From Verrucomicrobiota bacterium (GTDB lineage Bacteria > Verrucomicrobiota > Verrucomicrobiia > Limisphaerales > JADLHS01), in NCBI GenBank assembly GCA_025350905.1, contig JANXWY010000423.1, forward strand, positions 1 through 33,271: 33,271 nucleotides of DNA, given 5' to 3'. Of this stretch, positions 15,462-23,477 are shown one piece after another. The position numbers and the translations under genes are program-made. Under the pieces are notes generated by a model. It saw nothing but the letters and a program-made list of their open reading frames with translations, made no database searches and was not told the origin of the DNA. How positions within the stretch are numbered: the stretch's first letter is position 1; each line of letters begins with the position of its first letter.

Positions 15462-17377
15462 AGGGACGACAGCAGTACGGGGGGATTGATCGGCAGTGGT
15501 TGAGTGCCATCGCCGGATGTTTGCTGGCCACGTCGGTCGGCGCCGCGCCCGGAGCGGAGAAGCAAACCGTTTCCTTCACCTACCAGTTTGAGGCGCCGCG
15601 GATCGAAACCAACGGCGCGGGTGCGCATCTGACGCTCTCCGGCGGCCAGCAATTGCAACGGCTCGGGGAGCCGGCAATGCCATTCCGGACCGCGCGATTG
15701 CTCATTCCACCGGGGTATGCCGTCGAAACGGCAGAAGCGTTGCCGCTGTTGGAGCCGGAGAAGCTGGAGGGGAACTGGCAGCTCGAGTACGCGGACCAGC
15801 CCTACACCCGTTCGCGCGGCACGCCTGGTGCATTTGCGGCGGGACGCAGCCGGCGGGTTTATGAATCGGATTCCCTTTACCCGCCGAGCATGGCGGAATT
15901 GATCTCGGTTCAGCGGCTGGCGGGGCATGACATCGCGCTCGTGCGGGTCTTTCCGGTACGGTATCGTCCTTCCAGCGGTGAGCTAGTGTTCGCTCCGCGC
16001 CTAAACCTGCGTTTGACTTTGACTCCTCAGTTGACGTCGGGCGAAGCGCCGGTGCGTCCCCCGGACTCCGGCCCAAGCGCGAGTCGGGTTGCTGCCTTCG
16101 TTGATAATCCCGAACAGTTGACGTCGTTTAAGCTGCTGGCGAGCGCCGCCGTCACTTCGACCAACGCGGTGGTTGATTACCTGCTGATTACCAGCAGCAA
16201 TCTGGCTGCGGCCTTTCAGCCGTTGGTGGACCGCAAAATTCATGATGGCCTGGCCGTCAAAGTGGCCTTCGTGGAATCAATCACTAACGAGGTGGCGGGT
16301 CGCGACGTGCCGGAAAAGATTCGCAATTACATCCGAAAGGCGTATGCCGATTCGGGAATTAATTACGTTCTCCTGGGTGGCGGGACCACCATAATCCCTT
16401 GCCGTTACGCCTTTGTACGAGCGGACCTCCCGTCGAAGGATTCCTATTTGCCCTGCGACCTTTATTACGCTTGCCTGGACGGGTCCTGGAACGGGAACGG
16501 TGACAAGCACTGGGGCGAGCCGGGCGACGGCGAGAACGAAGGCGATGTGGATTTGCTGGCGGAAGTTTATGTGGGGCGCGCGCCGGTCTCGACGGTCGAG
16601 CAGGTAAAGACCTTCGTCGAAAAAACCGTTCGCTACGAGCTGAGCGGCAATCCGAACTTGGACACCGCATTGCTGATGGCCACCTACCTGGGTGAGTTTC
16701 CGGGCGGTCCCTGCCAGGGAGCGGACATTTTTGATCCCTTGTTGCCGCTGCTGAGCCAGTGGCGATTGAACTGGCTGGACGATCGGCCCGAAAAAATGCC
16801 CCGCTGGTCGCGCGCGGAAGTAATCAGCGAATTGAACGCTTCACCGCATATCGCTTTGTACAATGGTTACGGCGATCCCGATATTCTGATGCGGATGCAC
16901 ACTTGGGAACTCAAGCAGTTGACGAATGTCTGGCCCTTTCTGGCCTGCAGCGTGGCGTGCAGTGCCGGGCAATTCGATCACGGCAAGTTTGCCCCCGATT
17001 CCTTCGGCGAAACCCTGGTGAACGGCAGTTCGCACGGTGCGTTTGCCACGATTCTAAATGCCCGGGCAGGCTGGTTTGATCCGCAGCATCCGTGGAAATA
17101 CAGCGGCGAATTCCAAGCCAAGCTTTTCGCGGAGCTCTTGCAGACGGGGCATCGCAACCTGGGCATGGCCAACCAACACAGCAAGGAAGATTTGATTGGC
17201 CTGGTTGAGCGCGACGGTCCGATGACTTATCGCTGGTGCTATTATGGCATCACGTTGCTCGGGGATCCGCATGTGCCGTTCCGCGTTCCGGAAGGAACCG
17301 CGCGATCGGCTGCCGGAACGCAAGAGAACGCCATCGCCGGCAGCACAACTCTAAGAAAACCAAACTTGAACCACTAA
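15458..17377 (+). CDS. Gingipain-type peptidase family C25-like exported protein, probably inactive
   Basis: 639 residues, start overlapping the previous stop. A signal segment ('WLSAIAGCLLATSVGAAPG') leads into a C25 propeptide-like region (about 35-190) with 'LSGGQQLQRLGEPAMPFR' and 'VRVFPVRYRPSSGELVF'. The C25 domain starts near residue 230 ('DYLLITSSNLAAAFQPLVD'). It includes 'VPEKIRNYIRKAY', 'INYVLLGGG', 'DLLAEVYVGRAPV' and 'LACSVACSAGQFD'. Gingipains use a His in 'NYTGHGS' and a Cys in 'VACVNGDF' about 33 residues later. Here the Cys is kept (Cys501), but the His site reads 'LYNGYGDPD' with Tyr471, coded TAC. Unless another His substitutes, for example in 'RMHTWEL', this is a pseudopeptidase. 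It is flanked by two paralogous small exported proteins. Confidence 0.85.
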   Translation: MKGRQQYGGIDRQWLSAIAGCLLATSVGAAPGAEKQTVSFTYQFEAPRIETNGAGAHLTLSGGQQLQRLGEPAMPFRTARLLIPPGYAVETAEALPLLEPEKLEGNWQLEYADQPYTRSRGTPGAFAAGRSRRVYESDSLYPPSMAELISVQRLAGHDIALVRVFPVRYRPSSGELVFAPRLNLRLTLTPQLTSGEAPVRPPDSGPSASRVAAFVDNPEQLTSFKLLASAAVTSTNAVVDYLLITSSNLAAAFQPLVDRKIHDGLAVKVAFVESITNEVAGRDVPEKIRNYIRKAYADSGINYVLLGGGTTIIPCRYAFVRADLPSKDSYLPCDLYYACLDGSWNGNGDKHWGEPGDGENEGDVDLLAEVYVGRAPVSTVEQVKTFVEKTVRYELSGNPNLDTALLMATYLGEFPGGPCQGADIFDPLLPLLSQWRLNWLDDRPEKMPRWSRAEVISELNASPHIALYNGYGDPDILMRMHTWELKQLTNVWPFLACSVACSAGQFDHGKFAPDSFGETLVNGSSHGAFATILNARAGWFDPQHPWKYSGEFQAKLFAELLQTGHRNLGMANQHSKEDLIGLVERDGPMTYRWCYYGITLLGDPHVPFRVPEGTARSAAGTQENAIAGSTTLRKPNLNH

Positions 17378-17444
17378 GAGCGCTGGAAGCGACTGCTTTT
17401 GCCCAAGAGTTGGCCCGCAGTCACCGACCAGCCCATCGTACATT

Positions 17445-18041
17445 ATGTTACCAACCAAGCAAAATGAGACCGGGACCCGACCGGGATTTCTGATTGTGGT
17501 GACCTCCGCAGTCGTCTTACTGATTGGCGCGCTGTGGTACTTGAAGACCAGGCAGGATCATCCAGTCGAAACCATCGCCGAAACCGCGGTCGTGGAGACC
17601 CCGCCGCCGGCCCCGGTCTCGAAACGCGCCCTCCAAACCGCCCCGCCCGCGCCCCTTCCAATGGCCGAAACGCTGAATGCTCCGGTCAAAGCTGCGGTGA
17701 CGACCACCCTCGAAGACGGTTGGGGAATACAAGTCAGTAGTATGCGGCTGTCCATGGCTAACTCCATCGTGGACCTTCGTTACAAGGTACTGAACCCGGA
17801 GAAAGCGGCGCGGCTCGGCGACGGCAAGACTGCCGCCTACATTATTGATCGCGCCACGGGCAAGAAATTAAACATGCCAGCGCCACCCAAGGAAGGAGCT
17901 TTCCCGCCCACGTCGCATAAACTCGTGGCGGGGAAAATGTACTTCGCCATGGTTTCCAACCAAGGTGGCACTTTGAAAAGCGGCAGTCAGGTGACCGTGG
18001 TGGTGGGTGGTTCTGAAGCCACCAATCTTACCGTGGAGTAA
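17445..18041 (+). CDS. Membrane-anchored small protein, second paralogue (D2)
   Basis: 198 residues from ATG 17445; no strong ribosome site is visible. One N-terminal membrane anchor ('FLIVVTSAVVLLIGALWYL') is followed by a Pro/Ala-rich linker of about 55 residues. The C-terminal domain of about 105 residues is homologous to D1: 'WGIQVSSMRLSMANSIVDLRYKV', 'LNPEKA', 'ATGKKLNMPAPPKEG', 'GKMYFAMVSNQ' and 'LKSGSQVTVVVGG'. The domain should sit in the periplasm, tethered to the inner membrane, whereas D1 is soluble. It ends six bases before the RND adaptor gene, suggesting co-expression with the pump. The family is not recognised and no metal-ligand cluster stands out. Confidence 0.78.
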   Translation: MLPTKQNETGTRPGFLIVVTSAVVLLIGALWYLKTRQDHPVETIAETAVVETPPPAPVSKRALQTAPPAPLPMAETLNAPVKAAVTTTLEDGWGIQVSSMRLSMANSIVDLRYKVLNPEKAARLGDGKTAAYIIDRATGKKLNMPAPPKEGAFPPTSHKLVAGKMYFAMVSNQGGTLKSGSQVTVVVGGSEATNLTVE

Positions 18042-18047
18042 GCGGGT

Positions 18048-20054
18048 ATGACCAAAGTAAACCACACGAGCAACGTATTGATCACCTCGGCGCTCCTCGG
18101 CGCGGTGCTGCTTGGGGTCTGGCTCGGTCGAAGTTCGCGGGATGCGGTGGTGCGTTCGCCGGGCGGCGCGTCAAGCCGGGAAGCGCTGTTTTATCAGGAC
18201 TCGATGCACCCGTGGGTTAAGTCGGCAAAGCCCGGCAAGTGCAGCGTCTGCGGCATGGAGCTAACGGCGATTTACGAAGGTCAGCCGGGGTACAAGCTGA
18301 GCGATAATCTCGTCGCACTGAGTTCCAACAACATCACGGTCCTGAATGTTCAGACCGAACCGGTTCAGCGGCAGGAGGTGACCCGGACCTTGGAGGTGGC
18401 CGGTGCGCTTGAGGCTGATGAAAACCGAAAGACCGTCGTGGCCGCTCCGGCGGCAGGTCGAATTGACGACTTGACCATCAGGTTTCCCGGTGTCGAGGTC
18501 AAGGAAGGCGAACGCTTGATCACCTTTTATAGTCCGGAACTGACGCTCGAAAAGCGTCGGTTTCTCGTCCGGGCCCGCATGTCCGTTCAACGGGATCCGA
18601 CCGGTGGTCTGTCCTCCAAGTCGGTGTCGGATACCGACCCTTATTATAGTGACCTCGTTTCGCCGCAGGCGGGAACGATTGTCGAACGCAAGGTTTATAA
18701 GGGGCAATATGTTTCCGATGGGGAAAAAATGTTCACCATTGTTGACCTCTCGGTGCTGTGGTTTCGGTTTGATGTCTATGAGCAGCAGTTGCCCTGGCTG
18801 ACCCTGGGGCAAACGATCGATGTCACCGTGCCCGCGGCGCCTGGGAAGGTGCTCCCGGCTGTCATCACTTTCATCGAGCCGATGCTCAACGAAGCCACCC
18901 GCACGGTTAAAGTCCGGGCCGAGCTCCAGAATCCGCTGGTGGAACTCAACGGACGTAAACAACGCCTGCTGGGGCTGGGCATGTATGCCCAGGGAGAAAT
19001 TCGCGCCACATTGCGCAGCACATTGGCGGTCCCGCGTTCAGCCGTGCTGCAACCCGGGCGTTCAGCTTATGCTTACGTGGATAAAGGCAACGGCGTCTAT
19101 GAACAGCGTCGCGTCAAACTCGGGCAACAAGGCGATGGTTATTGGGAAGTGCTGCAAGGATTGGAGGCCGGTGATCGCGTGGTGACCTCCGGCAATGTCC
19201 TGCTCGATTCCCAGTCGCAATTTATGCACTCCCGCGACAAGGCCGAGCTGGCTATGGAGGACAGCCCGCAAAGTGCGGCGATGGTTATTTTATCCCAACC
19301 AGCCATGGTCCCCGGCCCCATGGTTGCCACCGAGGATCATAAAATGGAGCCCGACCCGATGCCGCCAATGACTCCGGCCGGGGACCAGCAAATGCCCGCG
19401 CCGGATCGAGTTGGCCTCGTTCCTACGTCCGCGGCCGCCAAGCCCGCTTATAACCCGCGCCATCCGGTCCAGCCGGCCGTTTCCGCCGCCAATCCGGGCT
19501 ATCGAAACTCGCGGATTGGACCCCACGACGCCGCCTTTGACGCTGCCTTCAACCGCGTGGCCGAACTGCGCTCCAGCGAGTTGGCGGAGCGCACCGCAGC
19601 CAAGGCTTCCCAACCTCTCATGCTGACTTCGCTGCAAGCGCAGGATCTCCAGGCCATCCTTGCGGCGGCCGATGAAGCCGGCGCGGCGTTGGCGGAGGAC
19701 AATCTGGAGAAATTCAAGCTCCACTTGGTGGCGTTGACCGAGGCGCTGACACCGGCGGCGAACAATTTCCCGGCCGCGAACTCCTTGAGCCCGTCCATCC
19801 AGTGTTTGATTCAGGCTTGTCAGCCGGCCCCGGCCATGGACCTGATCACAGCGCGGGCCCAATTCCTACCGGTGGGTGCGGCGGTGGCGGGAATGGCCGG
19901 CGAACTCAGGAAACAATCGAACTTCGCGGGATTAAAGGTGTACCACTGCGCCATGGCACCAAAACCAGGACTGTGGGTGCAAGCCAAAGGTCCGCTGCAC
20001 AATCCATTTTTCGGAGTGAAGATGCAGAATTGTGGGGAGGAAGTACTTCAATGA
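18048..20054 (+). CDS. cusB: CusB-like RND periplasmic adaptor with heavy-metal-binding and DUF3347 domains
   Basis: 668 residues. An N-terminal membrane segment ('NVLITSALLGAVLLGVWLG') precedes a heavy-metal-binding domain ('YQDSMHPWVKSAKPGKCSVCGMEL'). The usual first Cys of 'CPMHP' is Asp, but the CxxC is kept. Residues about 90-400 form the membrane-fusion core ('VVAAPAAGRIDDLTIRFPGVEV', 'VSPQAGTIVERKVYKGQYV', 'VDLSVLWFRFDVYEQQLPWL', 'GLEAGDRVVTSGNVLLDSQSQ'). A Met/Pro-rich linker has seven Met within about 50 residues (roughly 405-455). The C-terminal part (about 495-665) is a DUF3347-type domain ending 'YHCAMAPKPGLWVQAKGPLHN' and 'CGEEV'. The adaptor should bridge the RND pump to an outer-membrane channel and hand over Cu(I)/Ag(I). 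Substrate is inferred from family. Confidence 0.92.
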   Translation: MTKVNHTSNVLITSALLGAVLLGVWLGRSSRDAVVRSPGGASSREALFYQDSMHPWVKSAKPGKCSVCGMELTAIYEGQPGYKLSDNLVALSSNNITVLNVQTEPVQRQEVTRTLEVAGALEADENRKTVVAAPAAGRIDDLTIRFPGVEVKEGERLITFYSPELTLEKRRFLVRARMSVQRDPTGGLSSKSVSDTDPYYSDLVSPQAGTIVERKVYKGQYVSDGEKMFTIVDLSVLWFRFDVYEQQLPWLTLGQTIDVTVPAAPGKVLPAVITFIEPMLNEATRTVKVRAELQNPLVELNGRKQRLLGLGMYAQGEIRATLRSTLAVPRSAVLQPGRSAYAYVDKGNGVYEQRRVKLGQQGDGYWEVLQGLEAGDRVVTSGNVLLDSQSQFMHSRDKAELAMEDSPQSAAMVILSQPAMVPGPMVATEDHKMEPDPMPPMTPAGDQQMPAPDRVGLVPTSAAAKPAYNPRHPVQPAVSAANPGYRNSRIGPHDAAFDAAFNRVAELRSSELAERTAAKASQPLMLTSLQAQDLQAILAAADEAGAALAEDNLEKFKLHLVALTEALTPAANNFPAANSLSPSIQCLIQACQPAPAMDLITARAQFLPVGAAVAGMAGELRKQSNFAGLKVYHCAMAPKPGLWVQAKGPLHNPFFGVKMQNCGEEVLQ

Positions 20055-20116
20055 CCGCAATCGATCACGGAACTGGGCCGATACACTGGCGATCGCCTGG
20101 GTTCCGTAATTTATGA
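20051..20116 (+). CDS. 21-codon bridging mini-ORF between the RND adaptor and pump genes
   Basis: ATG 20051 overlaps the adaptor stop as ATGA. The frame encodes 21 residues (MTAIDHGTG...FRNL) and ends in a TGA overlapping the pump start ATG 20113, again as ATGA. This would let ribosomes pass through the 58-bp gap by two coupled re-initiations. The peptide resembles nothing known. A chance ORF is possible given its size. Confidence 0.3.
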   Translation: MTAIDHGTGPIHWRSPGFRNL

Positions 20117-23100
20117 TCAATCGCGTGATTAAATGGTCGTTGCGCAACCGGCTGATCGTGGTCTGTGGCGTCCTGCTGCTGACCGGTTGGGGGATCCATG
20201 CCGTGCGCCATACGGCGGTCGATGCCATCCCGGACTTGAGCGAGAATCAAGTGATCGTTTTCGCAGACTGGCCGGGCCGTAGTCCCCAAGAGGTTGAAGA
20301 CCAGGTCACCTATCCCCTCTCCGTAAACCTCCAAGGCCTGACGGATGTCAAGACGGTTCGGGCCTCCTCGATGTTTGGTTTCAGTTTCATCACCATTGTT
20401 TTTGAAGAGCAGGTTGACAATTACTTCGCCCGGACCCGGGTCTTGGAACGGCTGAACTACCTGGGTGATCATCTGCCGGCGGGGGTGGTGCCCAAGCTGG
20501 GTCCGGATGCCACGGGCCTGGGCTGGGTTTACCAGTATTATCTGCATGTCGATCCGAAGTTGTCGCCGAAGGCCGGCTATGATCTCTCGCAATTGCGCTC
20601 GTTGCAGGACTGGTTCATCCGCTACCAACTCAACGCTTTGCCCGGTGTAGCCGAAGTGGGCAGCATTGGCGGGTTTGTGCGTCAGTATCAAGTGGAAGTT
20701 TCGCCCGTCCACATGCGCACGTTGGGAATCTCGCTCGCCGAGGTGCTGGCCGCCGTCGAGGAAAGTAACCTGAATGTGGGCGGCAAAGTTATCGAAGAAA
20801 ACGGCATGGAATTCGTCGTGCGCGGAGTCGGCTTGGTCAATTCCGTGAGCGACTTGGAGAATATCGTCCTGAAAGAAAGTGGGGGTACGCCCATCTACTT
20901 GCGCGATGTGGCCACGATTCAGCTCGGGGGCGATTTCCGTCGCGGCGCGCTCGATGTGGATGGCCGGGAAGTGGTCGGCGGCGTCGTCGTCATGCGCAAT
21001 GGCCGCAATTGCCGGGACGTGATCCGTGCCGTCAAAGAAAAGATTGCCCAGATCACCCCCAGTCTCCCGCCGGGAGTGACCATCAAGTCCTTCTACGACC
21101 GAAGCACCCTGATTGACCGGTCGATCGCCACCGTCAATCGAACCTTGGTCGAGGAGATCCTCCTGGTCGCTCTCGCCCACATACTTTTTCTTTGGCACTT
21201 TCGCAGCATCATCATCGTGACGATCCCGTTGCCGGTATCGATTCTCTTTTCCTTCGTGCTCATGCGGTTGTTCGGCGTTTCCTCCAATATCATGTCGCTC
21301 AGCGGCATCGCCATCGCCATCGGGGTGCTGGTGGATGCCGGGATTGTGATGACGGAAAACGTGATCCGACATTGCGAAAGCCTGGAAGCCAAGTTGCCCG
21401 GCGGCGGGCGACTCACTCCCGCGCAAACCTTGCAGGCGACCCTTCAAGCGGCCCAGCAAGTCGGTCGGCCCATCTTTTTTGCGATGCTCATCATCATCCT
21501 TGCCTTCATTCCCGTATTCGCCCTGGCGGGACAGGAAGGGAAGCTATTCCATCCGCTCGCGCTGACGAAAACCTTTGCCATGACCGTCGCCACGGTCTTG
21601 GCCATCACCATCGTGCCCGTGCTCTGCACGTTTCTGGTGCGCGGTCCGTTTCGCCCCGAGCGGGAAAACTGGATCATGAAACGGCTGCTGCAGATTTACG
21701 ATCCAGTGCTGGATTGGGCATTGTCCCATCGGCGGACGGTACTGGGTTCGGCGGCGGCGCTGTTGGTCTTCGCCTTGGTCCTGGCCTTCGGCGTCCCGCG
21801 CTCCGTGAGCGCAGCCCTCGCCAGACACGGTTGGACTCAAGCCGCGCGGTTGGCTGGGGGAATGGGCAGTGAATTTATGCCCACCCTCAATGAGGGCAGC
21901 TTCCTGTTCATGCCCGTGCTGCTGCCGAGCACTTCGCTCACCGAAATCAAACGGCTCATCGCCTGGCAGGACACGGTTTTAAAGCAGGTGACGGAAGTGC
22001 AATCGGCGGCGGGCAAGTTGGGACGAGCGGATACGGCGACCGATCCCGCACCGGTCGAGATGATCGAAACCACTATCGAGTTGAAGCCGGAATCCCAGTG
22101 GCGACCGGGCATGACCCCCGAGAAACTTGTTGCCGAGCTTACCGAAAAGCTCAGTCAGGCGCCCGGCTATGTGCCCGGTTTGCTGCACCCGATCGAAGGC
22201 CGGCTGCTGATGTTGAGCACGGGCATCCGGGCTCAAGTTGGGGTGAAGATCTTCGGTGACAATTTGGAAGCACTGCAGGCGAAAGCATTGGAAATGGCGC
22301 AGATTCTTCGCGAAGTGCCCGGGGCCACGGGCGTGGTGAGTTCCCGCTCTCAAGGCAAGCCGTACCTCAACATCGAGGTGGATCGAGTGGCGATGGCCCG
22401 TTACGGCTTACGCGCCAAGTCCTTGTTGGATGTTGTCGAGACCGGATTAGGGGGCAAGAACGTCAGTACCACAATCGAGGGACGGCAGCGATTCCCCATT
22501 CAGGTCCGCTTTCAACAGGACGACCGGAACGAAATTGGTCGGCTCGGCGATGTGCTCGTGTTTACCCCGAGCGGGAAAGTCATCCCGCTGGGGCAGCTCG
22601 CCAAGATCAAACGTGTGCTCGGGCCGAGCGAGATCGCGAGTGAAAACGGGCGGCTGGAAGCTTTCGTGCAGGCGAATGTGCAAGGGCGCGATTTGGGCAG
22701 CTTTGTTCAGGACGCCCAGGAGCGGATTCGCAGCGGCCTCAAGTTGGAGCAGGGGATGACGCTGGAATGGGCGGGTCAATACCAGAACCAGCTCCACGCC
22801 CAGCGCACGCTGCGCTTGATCCTACCAGTGGTGCTCGGGATCATCTTTCTGCTGCTTTGCGTTGTCTTCCACTCGGCGAAGGAGGCCGCGCACATTATCT
22901 TGGCGGTGCCGTTTGCCCTGACGGGTGGTGTGTTTCTGCAGTTTCTGCTGGGCTATAATTTCAGCGTCGCAGTTTGGGTCGGTTATATTGCGCTCTTCGG
23001 AATCGCGATCGAAACCGGGATCGTCATGGTGGTATATCTCGAGGAAGCCTTGAAGAAAAAGCGCGCGGAACGCGGTCGCGCTTTCAGCCACGCCGATCTG

Positions 23101-23448
23101 CTGCAGGCGGTGAAAGATGGCGCGAAGCTGCGGCTGCGACCGAAAGTGATGACGGCCGCCACCGCCATTGCCGGACTGATGCCCATCATGTGGAGTACCA
23201 GCACCGGATCGGAAGTGATGCGCCCGCTCGCCACTCCGGTGATCGGCGGCATGGTGAGCAGTCTCCTGCACATCCTGGTGGTGACGCCCGTGTTATTCGC
23301 CTTCTTGCGTGAACGGGAGATGAAATGTGAAGGTCAACGCCTTGCTAACCCCGAGGCGACTCCCCCAGCGCCCAAGCGTTTCGGCCCCCGGCGGGAACGC
23401 CAACCGCAAGGCGCTTTAGGTGCCATCCCCGCCCGCGCACCCAACTAA
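20113..23448 (+). CDS. cusA: CusA-like heavy-metal efflux RND pump
   Basis: 1111 residues, close to the family's roughly 1050 plus a 40-residue basic/Pro-rich tail. The start is 'MINRVIKWSLRNRLIVV', followed by 'DAIPDLSENQVIVFADWPGRSPQEVEDQVTYPL'. The proton-relay region of TM4 is 'GIAIAIGVLVDAGIVMTENVI', with the HME-family Asp. The periplasmic cleft segment has 'TATDPAPVEMIETTIELKP' and 'LLMLSTG', retaining counterparts of Met residues that bind Cu(I)/Ag(I) in E. coli CusA. C-terminal helices include 'GYIALFGIAIETGIVMVVYLEE' and 'AATAIAGLMPIMWSTSTGSEVMRPLA'. With the adaptor upstream it forms a CusBA pair. No TolC/CusC-type outer-membrane factor is in the window; a DUF3570 barrel gene follows instead. 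Confidence 0.95.
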   Translation: MINRVIKWSLRNRLIVVCGVLLLTGWGIHAVRHTAVDAIPDLSENQVIVFADWPGRSPQEVEDQVTYPLSVNLQGLTDVKTVRASSMFGFSFITIVFEEQVDNYFARTRVLERLNYLGDHLPAGVVPKLGPDATGLGWVYQYYLHVDPKLSPKAGYDLSQLRSLQDWFIRYQLNALPGVAEVGSIGGFVRQYQVEVSPVHMRTLGISLAEVLAAVEESNLNVGGKVIEENGMEFVVRGVGLVNSVSDLENIVLKESGGTPIYLRDVATIQLGGDFRRGALDVDGREVVGGVVVMRNGRNCRDVIRAVKEKIAQITPSLPPGVTIKSFYDRSTLIDRSIATVNRTLVEEILLVALAHILFLWHFRSIIIVTIPLPVSILFSFVLMRLFGVSSNIMSLSGIAIAIGVLVDAGIVMTENVIRHCESLEAKLPGGGRLTPAQTLQATLQAAQQVGRPIFFAMLIIILAFIPVFALAGQEGKLFHPLALTKTFAMTVATVLAITIVPVLCTFLVRGPFRPERENWIMKRLLQIYDPVLDWALSHRRTVLGSAAALLVFALVLAFGVPRSVSAALARHGWTQAARLAGGMGSEFMPTLNEGSFLFMPVLLPSTSLTEIKRLIAWQDTVLKQVTEVQSAAGKLGRADTATDPAPVEMIETTIELKPESQWRPGMTPEKLVAELTEKLSQAPGYVPGLLHPIEGRLLMLSTGIRAQVGVKIFGDNLEALQAKALEMAQILREVPGATGVVSSRSQGKPYLNIEVDRVAMARYGLRAKSLLDVVETGLGGKNVSTTIEGRQRFPIQVRFQQDDRNEIGRLGDVLVFTPSGKVIPLGQLAKIKRVLGPSEIASENGRLEAFVQANVQGRDLGSFVQDAQERIRSGLKLEQGMTLEWAGQYQNQLHAQRTLRLILPVVLGIIFLLLCVVFHSAKEAAHIILAVPFALTGGVFLQFLLGYNFSVAVWVGYIALFGIAIETGIVMVVYLEEALKKKRAERGRAFSHADLLQAVKDGAKLRLRPKVMTAATAIAGLMPIMWSTSTGSEVMRPLATPVIGGMVSSLLHILVVTPVLFAFLREREMKCEGQRLANPEATPPAPKRFGPRRERQPQGALGAIPARAPN

Positions 23449-23449
23449 A

Positions 23450-23464
23450 GAATGACCGTCATTC
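23450..23464. promoter_or_regulatory. GAATGACCGTCATTC palindrome, candidate TetR-type operator
   Basis: A near-perfect 15-bp palindrome (6-bp arms GAATGA/TCATTC around CCG) lies just after the pump stop and 13 bp before the DUF3570 start. Its form resembles operators of TetR-family regulators such as the TGAATGA...TCATTCA sites of Bacillus FadR. This suggests a separately regulated promoter for the DUF3570-ApbE-thioredoxin-DUF4266 set. No regulator gene is in the window. Confidence 0.45.
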
Positions 23465-23477
23465 AATTCGAAACCAC

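Noticed and set aside
20065-21459. 464-codon minus-strand ORF opposite cusA
   Set aside because: The plus strand encodes a clear CusA-type pump. The minus frame mirrors its codons and has a His/Asp/Arg-rich nonsense composition.
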